A stretch of 45,577 bases of DNA from Fragilariopsis cylindrus CCMP1102 (taxonomy: Eukaryota > Bacillariophyta > Bacillariophyceae > Bacillariales > Bacillariaceae): assembly GCA_900095095.1 (NCBI GenBank), contig FMBT01000239.1:1-45577 (forward strand). Direction: 5' to 3'. The position numbers and the translations under genes are program-made. Under the pieces are notes generated by a model that was given only the letters and a program-made list of their open reading frames with translations, was not told the DNA's origin and made no database searches. Below, piece after piece: positions 9,955 to 20,896 of this stretch. Positions within the stretch are counted from its first letter, which is position 1; every line of letters starts with the position of its first letter.

Positions 9955-11081
9955 CGTTACTGATTACTATGGACTCGACGACGACGACAACAATTTTTTG
10001 TTTTCTTCCAACTTTCTTTCGCTTTCTTGTAATGTTAGTGCGGTGTGTCCCTTTTGGATGTCGTTGACTTCTTTTTGTAGACTGTGAACTTTGTGCAATA
10101 TACAGTAGTGCCGATACAATAATAGAATGAATGATCGGGACACGACCACGTCTTCTATTGGAGAATGCAGATTCACTACAGTAGTTCGCATTAAAGTAAC
10201 GGATAGATGATACCGGTACTATAGGTGATGGAAGATGTATGAAATTGTTTTGTCAAAAATCCGGATCTTTCTAATTTTCAAACACGTCAAGGAGGCGAGC
10301 TACTAGTACTTGTAGTCGTCACAATTAACACGCTATTATACGGACTGTAAACAAACAGTTCAAAGTAAATATTATATAAAGAGAAATTCAAAAATAAAGA
10401 GAGCAACTCCGATTGATTGATTCCTGCTTCGCGACATCGCGTTGCTTGCTTCTTGGTGGTCACCTTCGAAAATTCATCTTGAAAACAGTTAGTACGAATG
10501 AAAAGGCTGAAAAGCCGGTTCTACTAGTAATGCTGCACCAATTTCACCTCTTGCGCGTTTCGGCGTAAAGTGACGCCCTTAATTGAATAATTAGTTTCTT
10601 TACCGGTAACACAATTTTTTTTTTTTAACTAATTCATCGTGTTAATTTTATGCTTTTTGTGCCGCAGCACATTTATGGCACAAATTCCTCGTGCATAAAA
10701 ATACCCTCGCGCGCACAAATTGAATAAAATTAGTTTCTTTGTTTGAAACAAATCAAATCGTACAGGGTCGTCTTCTTCGTTCCATTTTTATTTAGCGCGC
10801 GGTAAAAAAATCGCTTCTTGGTGATCAAAAAGGCTTTACGACTCGACTCAATCGACTAGTTCGACTTTTCTATTTAAGTTGAAGACGTATCTATCAAAGC
10901 TAACAACAGTACAGGAACAAACAAGGCGTAGAACAATACGGTCGACGATCGTCTGCCGTATGTTGATTGTGCGTTCTTTACTTCTATTAAGCTACGTACA
11001 GTATCGTTACGGTATTGTTGCTATTGTTAGTAACAGTCCAAGCAGTTTTATTTAAATAAATTTACATTATACTAATCAACA
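9955..11081. other. Divergent intergenic region (ATP-grasp gene / light-harvesting gene)
   Basis: About 1.1 kb separates the two start codons. A 74-residue minus-strand frame with ATG 10191 and a charged C-terminal half (SLQKEVNDIQKG..ERKLEENKK) stops at 9967, 12 bases before the ATP-grasp ATG. It could be an upstream ORF, a tiny gene or chance. The light-harvesting side carries repeated and inverted motifs (10560-10760, listed separately) and a TATTTAAG box near 10871. The rest is AT-rich, with several TACAGTA words. Confidence 0.5.
10581..10740 (+). promoter_or_regulatory. Repeated and inverted elements upstream of the light-harvesting gene
   Basis: Seen directly: AATTGAATA..TTAGTTTCTT occurs at 10581-10600 and again, with two extra bases, at 10718-10739. 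GCACAAATT occurs at 10678-10686 and 10713-10721. TTTGTGCC (10656-10663) faces GGCACAAA (10677-10684) as an 8-bp inverted repeat. All lie 340-500 bp upstream of the start codon. A role in light regulation is inferred from position only. Confidence 0.4.
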
Positions 11082-12211
11082 ATGATGAAGGCAACAATCC
11101 TCACTGCTCTAGTAGCAAGCGCTTCGGCTTTTGCTCCTGCTTCACAGGTACGTAAGGTTTACGGTATTAGTCATACTTGAAATTGAATTTGATTTGGATT
11201 TGGATTTGGATTTGTATATCTGAACAGTAGTATCGTATTTATGATGTGATGTGATTTATATACAGTAGAGACAATACGCTAGTAGACGGATTGGGTTAAA
11301 TTTAGTAACAGCAACAGTACGATAAATTCTCATCTCATATTATTTGCTTCCCCTCACTTTCTTTCTCTCTCTCTCTCCTTTTTCTAAAAATATATTATAT
11401 TTATTGATTCTACCGTAGACTGCTCAAAAGTCCGTTGCACTTAATGCGGAACAATTTTCAAAGGCGGTCCCTTTCTTAGTCGTACCTGATAAACTCGATG
11501 GATCCATGCCTGGTGATATGGGATTTGATCCTATGCGTCTGTAAGTAAAATATGCACTGTTTTACATTGTATCTAATCGTGTACTACAGTATGTGAAAGG
11601 AAGGAAGATGTACATTTATTCAAAAATTAAATATTATACTCACACACACCCAATCACTCCCTCCCTCACTCACAACATTACAATGAATACCGCAATAACA
11701 CAATAATTTTGCACACACAAACATACATTTTTCCATCTATAATACTATATCAATATACTGAACAAAACAAAAAACGATTAAAACAACACAACACAGTTCG
11801 GATATCCAAACTGATTTACGATACGCACGTTGGGCTGAAATCAAGCATGGACGTATCTGTATGCTTGCCCTTGTTGGTATGCTAGTACAACAATCTGGAA
11901 TTCACTTTGCCGGTGACGCATACACCAATCCTGATATTTTTGGTGCAGTCAAAAGTGTTGGATTTGGTGTTAATGTACAAATTTTTTTAACAATCGGTAT
12001 CATTGAAGCAGGCAACTTTTACAAGCATTATGACGATGAAACTATTCCCGGTAACATTGAATGGGGATCATCAGTTTTGACTAACTTATCACCAGAAAAG
12101 CAATTATGGCGTCAAGAACAAGAAATCGTTCATGGACGTCTTGCTATGATCGCATTTGTTGGTGCACTTGTCCAGACAGCTATCTTCGATAAACCACTTT
12201 TGTCATTTTAA
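11082..12211 (+). CDS. Fucoxanthin-chlorophyll a/c light-harvesting protein, plastid
   Basis: Light-harvesting antenna protein of the thylakoid. It has three exons: 11082-11147, 11419-11540 and 11797-12211. The introns are 271 nt (GTACGT..CGTAG) and 256 nt (GTAAGT..CACAG), and the product has 200 residues. The start MMKATILTALVASASAFAP is a textbook diatom bipartite leader, with cleavage before Phe of the ASAFAP motif. The mature part shows GDMGFDPMRL, helix 1 with the chlorophyll-ligand motif WAEIKHGRICMLA, helix 2 QIFLTIGIIEAGNF and helix 3 EQEIVHGRLAMIAFVG. This three-helix plan is that of the LHC superfamily in diatoms. The sequence between the helices differs from typical Lhcf proteins, so I do not assign a subfamily. 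Confidence 0.93.
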
Positions 12212-12908
12212 ATACATACCGTACTTACTGTAGCAAAAAAGAGCGTAAGGCCTTTTTCTTCCTTAAGAAAGAGAAGATCTTAGAAAGAGAAGATAGATAA
12301 ACCATTACACATGTACTACTTTGTACAAGCAAGATCAAACAAATACACAACCGATTCTTTTTCGTTGCCTTTCATTTCTGTATTATTATAATTAGAATGC
12401 GTAGTTCTCGTTTATATAGGACTACTGTAGCTAGTATTTCTTGTAATAATACACCAACGGTATTACATTCGAGCAAGGTAATATGAGAGGGGGAATGAGA
12501 ACAAAACAAATCCATACTAGTGCAAATAGGAGTTATTCAAGTATCAATGTAGATGCTGTGATACTACCGTAGTCGTATATCCGTTCATCTTTACCGTGTA
12601 TGCAATCTACTGACGTCTTGGTCCGTTCATGAAAGGAAAACTCACAGCCAGCCAGCCAGCAAAACGACCAATGTCTGTTACTATTGTTTGTTAACGCTTC
12701 TGTTTTGAAGAGTATCCACCACAAGATTTAACTAGCTACTACTATTAGGAAGAACAAGAGGAAAACGTAATCGTACTACCACAGTAGTTGTTAATAAATC
12801 TTTAATATCTATAGATAATCGATTAGTGCAAAATATATGTCAATCGTTATACTGCCTTTTTTCTCTTCTTCTACTACTCTCCCTCTTTATTCATATTCAT
12901 ATTCATAT
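12212..12908. other. Convergent 3'-3' intergenic region
   Basis: I see no supported gene. The DNA is AT-rich with scattered TACTGTAG-type words (about 12228 and 12424) and a short GCCAGCCAGCCAGC run near 12650. It contains the 3' ends of the light-harvesting gene (+) and the unknown low-complexity gene (-). Confidence 0.5.
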
Positions 12909-15176
12909 TCACAAGTAAGTGTGATTTCCTTCGATCATACGGGTCAAAGCTTCCGCAGCTACAGTTTGTGATTCAGACGTTAATGACGATACATTATGTT
13001 CGTTGTAATCGTGTCGACGAAGATTGCTGTTTCCCGTATTAATGTTGCTATTGAATTTATTTATTTCATTTCGTTTTTCTTGTTGATGTTCTTGCTCTTG
13101 TTGTGATTGTGATTGCGGAGTTAGAACATCCACCACATCAAAAATCCCTAAATGTGGGACGCGTCGACTGACATCATCGTTGACTTGACTCTTATTATCT
13201 TTACTATTATCACTACTGCTATTGTTTCTTATAGCTTCGCCCTTGTTGTTCGTATCGTCGCCGTCTTCGGGGGGATCGTCAATAGAAGAATCATCACTCG
13301 CTGAGTATTTATGAGGATTCTTGTTGTTGTTATTGTTGTTGATTTCGTAACAACCGTCAACTTTCTGTACTTCTTTCTGCTGTTGATGAATAGAATTTGT
13401 AACCTCCCGATTGTGACTGTGATTATTATAACTGTGGTGTGTATCATGCTTATTATCGTTAGATTTAGCTGCTAGTGACAACATGACGGCAGCTGCCCCT
13501 GCGCTTCTCTGCGAAAAAATCATTGTCGAATCATCCGTACTTGCAGAACCCGCTATTACTGACCGCGATGACGATTCGCTACTACCAGTCCGAGAAAGAT
13601 CAGACTTTGACTTTAATTTTAAATTTCTATCCTGCTGCTGCTGCTGCTGCTGTTCGTTACCTATAGTCAATTCTTTTCCTGCTTGATCGTTCGCGATAAT
13701 ATTTTTACCTTCCATCACGAAAAGTTTTTCACAGAATTCCTTTAATGGTATCATGACTTCCTCGAGAGATAATAAAGAATGATCGTCGTCGCCGTTGCCT
13801 TCATCATCACCACCAGCACTTTGATCATATGAACCCTTCTTATCATCATCATTCTCGTTTTTGCTTTTGCTGATGTTGTCGCCACCACCAGTCCTTACAA
13901 CGGTAGAGAAAGACGACGAAACTTGACTTTCTTTATTGTTCTTTTTACTATTTGTAGCAGCTGTGGTAGCGGCAAATAATTTTATCTTGCTAGACGATGA
14001 CGATAACGCCGTCGTATCTTTTTCTTCGATATAACCACCATTATTATTATTATTATTATTATTATTGTTATTATTATCATTGCCACTACCACTACCACCG
14101 TCATGTTCATTATTATCGCGAGGAAAACAGAAGATTTTCAAAAATGATCTTATCCGTTTCGATAAATGGTCTTGTAATTCGGCAAGTGCAATCTTTTCTT
14201 CTGCCAGTATCTGAACAGGTGAAGAAGAAGAAGAAGAAGAAGGAGGTTTTTTTCTTCTACGGCTGCCACCATCATTCATATCTTCATCATCTTCTCCTTC
14301 TTCGTCTTCTTCTTGTTTCTCACAACAATCAATCATATGCATAAAGCATTCTCGGTTTTGATCAGCAGAATTTTCCAAATCGGACACACAGAAATATTGT
14401 AATTCATATGTCAACTGTGTCATTCGATTGTATATGTAGTGAAGTATATTATTATTCTGATGGTGGTTTTGTTCAGAAATGGGTATGTGTACTTGTTGTT
14501 GTTGTTGTTGTTGTCGGCGGCGGATTGGTTGCTGCGGTTGGTTTTGTTGTTCCATTACGTCCAGTATTGGTCCTAATGTTGTCAACCATGGATTCTTCCA
14601 GGGAGCTGGTGTATTTCTAATAGTAGTATTTGTAGTAGTGTTGGGTTCTTTTTCTTCGCCTTCATTATCATCTTCCTGATGTTTTCCTTGCAATAATACA
14701 TCACGACGGAATCGTTGAGCATATCGTTGTCTATTTAATACAGTACCTGCTAAATCTACCAAGACATCAATTTCTTGCGCTAATAATGTAACTCGAAGGA
14801 ATTTATCTACTTCAGGACGTGTCAATAGGGGTCGTTGTTGTCGACGATTTGTTACTTTATTATCTCGATCGGTATCCGTTTCTTTATTTTCACTACCTCC
14901 CACCTGACGAAATAGAATTTCGACCGGTACTCCCAAGATCGATTCAACAGAAGAACAATAGTATTCGTCATCATCATCATCACATGCTAATAATGGATTC
15001 GTTTCGTTATCATTTTGGATGTCTTTGATACTATCAGTATTTGTTGTAGTCGTATCACGAGTAATTGTAGCCGCCATCATCGTATCATTTTCAACTGCCC
15101 CATCTATAGCTAGTTGTAGACGCTGTCGTTTGGAGGATGGAGGTTGCATACCATGGTGATCACGATCCGAGGACAT
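12909..15176 (-). CDS. Large low-complexity protein, function unknown
   Basis: An intact single-exon frame of 755 residues from ATG 15176 (MSSDRDHHGMQPPSSKRQRLQ). I do not recognise a domain. A basic KRQR cluster near the start suggests a nuclear protein. Ordinary, possibly folded segments occur at about 75-90 (SVESILGVPVEILFRQVGG), 118-165 (RPEVDKFLRVTLLAQEIDVL and onward), 190-210 (APWKNPWLTTLGPILDVME), 240-285 (ILHYIYNRMTQLTYELQYF) and 320-350 (AEEKIALAELQDHLSKRIR). They are separated by runs of Gln, Ser, Asp/Glu and a 14-Asn tract, written by CTG, ATT and GTT repeats. The C-terminal 400 residues are almost entirely low-complexity. A chromatin or transcription role is possible but unsupported. 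Confidence 0.7.
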   Translation of the reverse strand: MSSDRDHHGMQPPSSKRQRLQLAIDGAVENDTMMAATITRDTTTTNTDSIKDIQNDNETNPLLACDDDDDEYYCSSVESILGVPVEILFRQVGGSENKETDTDRDNKVTNRRQQRPLLTRPEVDKFLRVTLLAQEIDVLVDLAGTVLNRQRYAQRFRRDVLLQGKHQEDDNEGEEKEPNTTTNTTIRNTPAPWKNPWLTTLGPILDVMEQQNQPQQPIRRRQQQQQQQVHIPISEQNHHQNNNILHYIYNRMTQLTYELQYFCVSDLENSADQNRECFMHMIDCCEKQEEDEEGEDDEDMNDGGSRRRKKPPSSSSSSSPVQILAEEKIALAELQDHLSKRIRSFLKIFCFPRDNNEHDGGSGSGNDNNNNNNNNNNNNGGYIEEKDTTALSSSSSKIKLFAATTAATNSKKNNKESQVSSSFSTVVRTGGGDNISKSKNENDDDKKGSYDQSAGGDDEGNGDDDHSLLSLEEVMIPLKEFCEKLFVMEGKNIIANDQAGKELTIGNEQQQQQQQDRNLKLKSKSDLSRTGSSESSSRSVIAGSASTDDSTMIFSQRSAGAAAVMLSLAAKSNDNKHDTHHSYNNHSHNREVTNSIHQQQKEVQKVDGCYEINNNNNNKNPHKYSASDDSSIDDPPEDGDDTNNKGEAIRNNSSSDNSKDNKSQVNDDVSRRVPHLGIFDVVDVLTPQSQSQQEQEHQQEKRNEINKFNSNINTGNSNLRRHDYNEHNVSSLTSESQTVAAEALTRMIEGNHTYL
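13631..13652. repeat. (CTG)n repeat coding poly-Gln on the minus strand
   Basis: About seven CTG triplets lie within the unknown low-complexity gene and encode glutamines on its strand. A second tract of ATT triplets (14038-14076) encodes its poly-Asn run. Confidence 0.85.
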
Positions 15177-15598
15177 CTTCTGCGATGATTAATTTTCCAA
15201 AGACCTTCTATTCACGTTCTACTTCCTCTTTTTCTTCGTAAGTATGATATTTTCGATATGGTTGTCTATGATCTGCCTTCGGTGACAAACAGCACATCTA
15301 GTACAGAAGTAAAGCTAGCTAAGGAGAGAGATTAATAATGGGGTTCCAAATCGACATTGGCATTGTTTCTTTTTTATTGTTTATTGCGGCGCGGTCCTGG
15401 CGGTAATGAGGGATCGATGGGGGGATATTCCTCCAATAAAATAAAATCAAAAGGGGGCGAGATGAAAGATCGAAAGATCTGCATGGAAAAAATCTAGTTT
15501 CAGAATTTAAGAAAGAAACTACGCCACCCTGCAACATAAACTAACTTCAAGCGAGAAAACTTAGAACAAAGGCACAAGGTATTCTATCCGTTAGAAGA
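15177..15598. other. Divergent intergenic region
   Basis: It separates two head-to-head start codons (15176 minus, 15599 plus) and is presumably a shared promoter zone. I see no gene or clear motif in it. Confidence 0.45.
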
Positions 15599-16036
15599 AT
15601 GACAAAAGAAGCAAGTCCCTTCTCCGAGAATGAAAAATTAGTAGCAGAGAGCAAGCGAAAGTCCGCTCCCGGAAATGCCCGGAAGGTTTTCCATACAACC
15701 TGTCGTGAAGGGATGATCGAAAAATATATCAATCGACATAACAATATACCTCCTGAGGTATGTGCCGGTCTTCGTATTGCTGGAATAACATATTTATCTA
15801 TACAGCGTCTTCCAAACACGGATATTCTTGTATTATCAATGGAATTGGTAGGTTGTGGACAACTTGATTTGGAAAAAGCTACAGGACCAGGATCAACATA
15901 TCGAAAGAATAATATATGTTGTCAATGGGAGATTGATATGGAGACACAGTATCATAATGGATGGACTGAACTTGAAGAGATTCATAGTAGTGACGTAGAA
16001 TGGAATCAAAGTTTAGGCTTACCCTTATTATTGTAG
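15599..16036 (+). CDS. RhaM-like L-rhamnose mutarotase family protein
   Basis: A protein of 145 residues. The region from about 28 to 130 follows the RhaM (DUF718) dimeric alpha-beta barrel: KVFHTTCREGMIEKYINRH, IPPEVCAGLRIAGITYLSI, then NTDILVLSMELVG and a C-terminal helical part. In bacterial RhaM, which interconverts the anomers of L-rhamnose, a Tyr and a His in the first helix act in catalysis. Tyr43 and His47 (EKYINRHNNIPPE) match them. A role in metabolism of rhamnose-containing diatom polysaccharide is inference. There is no targeting peptide, so it is probably cytosolic. The family has many members of unknown substrate. Confidence 0.75.
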   Translation: MTKEASPFSENEKLVAESKRKSAPGNARKVFHTTCREGMIEKYINRHNNIPPEVCAGLRIAGITYLSIQRLPNTDILVLSMELVGCGQLDLEKATGPGSTYRKNNICCQWEIDMETQYHNGWTELEEIHSSDVEWNQSLGLPLLL

Positions 16037-16548
16037 AATATATGAAATGAATTTGAAATATGAGTGACGATCTATTTTTTTTCTTCTTTTTCTGTAGAAA
16101 TAATGTAAATCAAGGTCAAGAAAGACATAATACGTCGATTGTTCTCCCGGTTCATTTCATTTCATTCTTGCCCATAGTTGACCGAGCTAAAACCAAGTTA
16201 GAACATTTTTCGTGTGGTCTTTCATTTGAAATTGATGTTCTAGTTGCCATTTTCTTTTTCTTTTCGAATACATCTTAGCATGATAAAAGAATTCGATCCA
16301 ACTGAACAACAATATTCATATGCGTACATCAGATTTTTCTTCTTTTTTTTTTGTTTCATTCAACTATAAGTGCATTAGAATAAAGACTCGCCATTGCATT
16401 TTGGGCATAGTAACATTATTGCTGATATAGATCTACAATTTTCGCGTCCAAAAATATCTTAAATTAGAGCCATATCCAAATCGCTAGAAGGAAAGAAAAA
16501 AAGTCTCGCAGTATAAAACCATACGATGTAATTTTGTCTCAAAAAAGG
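16037..16548. other. Convergent 3'-3' intergenic region
   Basis: The AT-rich sequence has T-runs near 16078, 16252 and 16340. I see no supported gene. It holds the 3' ends of the RhaM-like gene and GPCR-like gene 1. Confidence 0.5.
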
Positions 16549-19500
16549 CTAAGACGTACTAACTACGGGATCTGCTGCATCCTTACAAGTACAAATGCAA
16601 TCGGGTAGATGCGTTATTTCTTGCTGTTCCTTTTTACGCAACAGCGTTTGCAGTTCATGGACTTGTTTCACAAGATTACTTGCAGACTGCGTCGTTAATA
16701 TTTTTTCGCCTATATTCTCGCTACTTTTTTGATCATCTCGAGTAGAAATGAAGACTAGAGTACTTTTCTTGCCATCATCCTTCTTTTCGTAATGAAAGCG
16801 AATTTTTGGCACAAACAGCAACAAGAGTATGTTCATGCAGACTTACAAATAATAATACAGGCAGATTATGACTGTGAGTTATATATATATATTATTCCAC
16901 CTCAATTATGAAGGATACAATTCCATTAATTAAAGTGTACTTACAAATCAGAATTGCGGAACTATAAACGAAGAGTATGGTCTTCGGACTTGAACTTGAC
17001 ATGATGATTACCGGTATCGCAACCATAAACAAAGTTAACGTAATTATTAGGGCAGCAAAAATGTACTGACTCTCTGCAAACTCAGTAGAGAGTTTTCTTG
17101 CTTCCCAAGATTGATATGCAGATAGTAAAAGGATCAATACATTTATGATACCAAGAGCTATTAAATATCGCATTTGACCATAAGCGCAATAACCGTAGGT
17201 ATCTTCCGGTCGACCAAACGAATCCGTAGTCTTAGTATCTCTCACATAGATTGGGGGATTCTTTGCCGTCATTACTGATAACGTTATAATGTTCACTACA
17301 TGACGACGAAAATAAAATTCATAAAGATGTTAGCAGAGGAATATGTTAAACCAATAGTTCGCGATAGGAAGAGTAGAGTAGAATAGAACAGTAGCTAGAA
17401 CAATAAGTGAACTCACAAATCAACATAACTGCCATCGTCGTTAGTGTTTGCCGTATTGTCACCTTGATCCTTCGAAACTTTTTCGAATTTTTCATGATTA
17501 GATTAATTCGATAAGTTTTGGTAAACAAAGCCGAAAATACAATTGAAATTCCTGGAAATAAAAGCCAAAGTACAGCGGTACATGCCCAGCTGCAATCTTC
17601 AGTTTCCAAATTCCTGTTTTTATCATTAATAGAATATGGAATAATAGAGGCTGCAACCATGATGACTCCTGTACAAACTAGATATAGAAAAAACGGCTGA
17701 CTTGCTTGGATGACTCTAGTAGATCTTTTAAACCATGTCCAGAGCCCGAATCCAAACGCCGTTACGATGGAAAATGCACAAAAGAACAACGCCAAGCCTC
17801 GTAAAGAATCGGGAGGATAATTAGGATCGCCTGATGGTGGGGGTAGATCTTTTGGTTGAGTATAATTTCCGTCGGTGTAAATAAATGCTTTATCTGTCAC
17901 ATTCTCTCCATCAAACCATACTCCTTCCTGGTAGATAGAAGCTGTGTTCATTACGAAACGTACTATTTTCTTTCCAGTTTTTTCGTTTATTAGCTCCTCG
18001 TCCACATAGTTGAATAATTTGTAATTCGTACTATTCATTGTCCTAGAACCTGTTTTGTTGTTGAATATTACATTCCCAGTAGCACCAAAAAATCTTGTTC
18101 GCTCTAGCAGTTCATCATACTGAGTATGGCCAGTAAAGTGCGTTCCATCATATGTCCCTACTGCAAGACATGCCGAAATACCCATGGCTATTGTCGCGTC
18201 ATACGTAAAAGCGGCAGAATCGTGATTATTTAGTTTTTGTGAAGAGTCATACGTGGTGTTGGTATTAATAGCGATGTTGTTGCCGTTGCCGCTGTTATTG
18301 TTATTGTTTTCAAAGCTGTTGAAAAATATGGATAATTTCTCCCTTGAATCAATACTTTGTGGAGTCACGCTATGGAAGTATTTCATGTCTTCTGTGTTCC
18401 TAGAAAGACTATCCAGTTGATGCACGAACGTATTATAGTACTTATGTCTCCCGCGCTCGCTTTGAACACACCGGTACGATTATATGCAAGCTGTAATGTT
18501 TCGGACGTCGTCACTCTATGCTCGAACGAGTCTGAGAAGTACCACTGCTGTATTCCATTCCCAGCTAATCCCATACTATATGCACTTTCTAATAGTATGT
18601 CGTACTGAACCATGTTAGGCATGACCGCCAGAATGTATCTATACTGAGAACGTTTCAACTCTTCCAAGGCTTCGGTAATACCATCACCGCTGCTATCGAT
18701 AGTGATGCGCCGGATGATTGGAGCCCCCGTTGTCTTATCCTTCGCGAGCTGAAGTGATTCGACAAATGAGTTTCCGTACGCTTCGTTCATAGAAATTACC
18801 GCCAAGTGATCAAGTTTGAGAACGTCAACAAAGTAATTCATAATGGGAATCACGTTTTCGGTATCCGGTGGGATTGTTCTTCCAAAATTCGGATCTATAA
18901 TTAAGTGGTCAAGAAGGATTAAATGTTAGTGAGCTATAGAATGCGTACCGAGCATGTGTTGAATGAGAAACAACACATATGCTGTGAAGCGTTGTTCTGC
19001 TATGATAACTTACATTGAACGTGATCATCTAGCTGAAATCCTGTGCTGCTACCCGATAATTCCATGTACCCTTTATGCCCAGTTACTAAAGCAGCTGGGA
19101 TTGTAACAGCAGAACGAGCAGCCCCGACAAAAGAGCATGGTGTCCTATAACCGCTATTTTCTATTGTTCGTCCAGTGACGTTGAAGACCTCGTCAATTGT
19201 GACACCTGGATCGTCTTTCGTGTCAATAAATTCAAGCGTAAATGTCAACTCGCTACAAATTGATTCACGAAGCTCTCCTAGACTCCTAACGATTGAAGAG
19301 TTGCCGGTATTTAGATGTTGCAATGCGAGAGCGATCGAGGATGCATGCTCCGTTGTCGTAGGATTCGTATCGGTCGAAAACCTCTGTGAAAAGGGTAACA
19401 TGCCTATCACGTGACAATTGGGCACTATCAGAAACGGCGACTGGTATAAGTCCTCGCTCTCGTTGTCAGTCATTAAATCAGAGATTCCATCCAAGTCGAT

Positions 19501-19707
19501 CCCGATTAGGTTGTTAACTTGCGAAGTCGTTTGTCGCGTAATATTCTCGGACGGGACACTCTCGAATATTCTATCAAACACAGGGAGAGTGTATAACATG
19601 CCGCTTTGAGGTATATTGGTTATCAATTGGTCGATTGTGAAATTTGTGAAATTTGTGAAATTTGTGTTGTTCGGGTTCATGGGTTCAAAGGCCGATATGA
19701 ATGCCAT
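16549..19707 (-). CDS. Class C (GABA-B-like) GPCR gene 1, three introns, one frame break
   Basis: The predicted receptor has an extracellular Venus-flytrap (ANF-receptor/PBP1) domain, seven membrane helices of the 7tm_3 family, and a short tail. Exons are 19014-19707, 17417-18894, 16945-17295 and 16549-16841. The three introns (119, 121 and 103 nt) are all GT-AG and all join in phase 1. Ligand domain: SSIALALQHLNTGN, LDHLAVISMNEAYGNSF and LESAYSMGLAGNGIQQWYFSD. Membrane part: IVTAFGFGLWTWFKRST, SQPFFLYLVCTG, and FSALFTKTYRINLIM, which resembles the FAKTWRV of GABA-B receptors. Then come EFAESQYIFAALIIT and the last helix, ending FVPKIR. The tail has a heptad-like stretch (NLVKQVHELQTLLRKKEQQE). 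The frame shifts by -1 near a GGG at 18450-18452, between GVFKASAG and KYYNTFVHQL, and adding one G restores it. No signal peptide is visible after ATG 19707, so a 5' exon may be missing. Confidence 0.82.
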
Positions 19708-20896
19708 CGTGAACTATATAATTCTGTGCTTGTATACGAAAGCAATAATAGAGCCGAGTGCTTGTTAGTGTTGTTGTTGTTGTTTGTTGTTGTTGTTTGT
19801 TTGTTGTTCGATTGTGAATTGTTACATTATTCATTATTGTTCCACATTTCTTATGAAAGAAAGTTTGACATCATTCATACATTTTTTATAGCAATTACGA
19901 ACGTTGAGAAGTTTCGTAATTGCAAGCAGTCGTGCATACTATGACTATCCAATCAGTGTACGAGGACTCATTTTCGAAACTAGAAAAAGCATTAGTTAAT
20001 TAAAAAATGTATGCGGTATGGTAAGTTAGTGGTGCGCAGATTTATGTTTTCATTTTTAGGTTTTTTGATGTCGGACTAAATTTTGTTAAGTAATAGTATA
20101 TTCGTATCAGTCATATTATATACAAACGTATATGTATACTATCTATCCAAGATATAGGAACCTTGTTCTACACATATGATGCAAGGGCCTGAATTCTAGA
20201 CCAACTTTGAGACCTATATGAATAGGGAAATGTAATTGCAAAAGTATTCATAAGTTTCTTGTGAAATATTGATAGTCTAAATCCATCTACAAAAAATAAA
20301 TATTGATAATAACTGAGGAAATGAAATATCCCTATTTAGATTTCAGTTGTATAAACTATCTATTCAAAAATTAAAAATAACAATCAAAAGCATATAGTCC
20401 TAGTATCTATCTTGTCTGTCATCAACCAAACCACCTAAGGACACAGTAAATATGCAGGCTCTAAGAAAGTAGAAGAAGAAAAGTAGGTAATGTACGAATC
20501 AAATATTATATTATTATGAAATATTTTTTCATTTTGGCTTTTGAGGAAGTACTTGCATTCAATTAATGTGTTCGAAAGCAAATTATGTCTTCACTTTACA
20601 TTCAACGGAGTATGCCATAGCTAAAATGAATCCTAATAGGTGAAATTCAGTCGAGCTGAATATCCCCTGTTGGCAAGGCTCTTGCACACGTATCCAGTAT
20701 GAGCATAGAAACAATTCCACCAAAAAAACTAATTTCTCAAAGCAAACGCGCAGTGATTGCTTCGAGAATGTATATCTCTATATGTAGTCAAATATGAATC
20801 ATGTAAGATCCAACAGATCTAACCATTTCTATGAAATGATTCCCTTCAATTTTTTCTAAATTCTCTCTCGCAAAATCTAACTCATCTAAATGAGTC
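19708..20896. other. Intergenic, about 1.2 kb
   Basis: A (GTT)n/(GTTT)n run lies at about 19769-19808. The remainder is AT-rich, with no supported coding region. A missing 5' exon of GPCR-like gene 1, carrying a signal peptide, could lie in the left part, but I cannot identify one. Confidence 0.45.
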
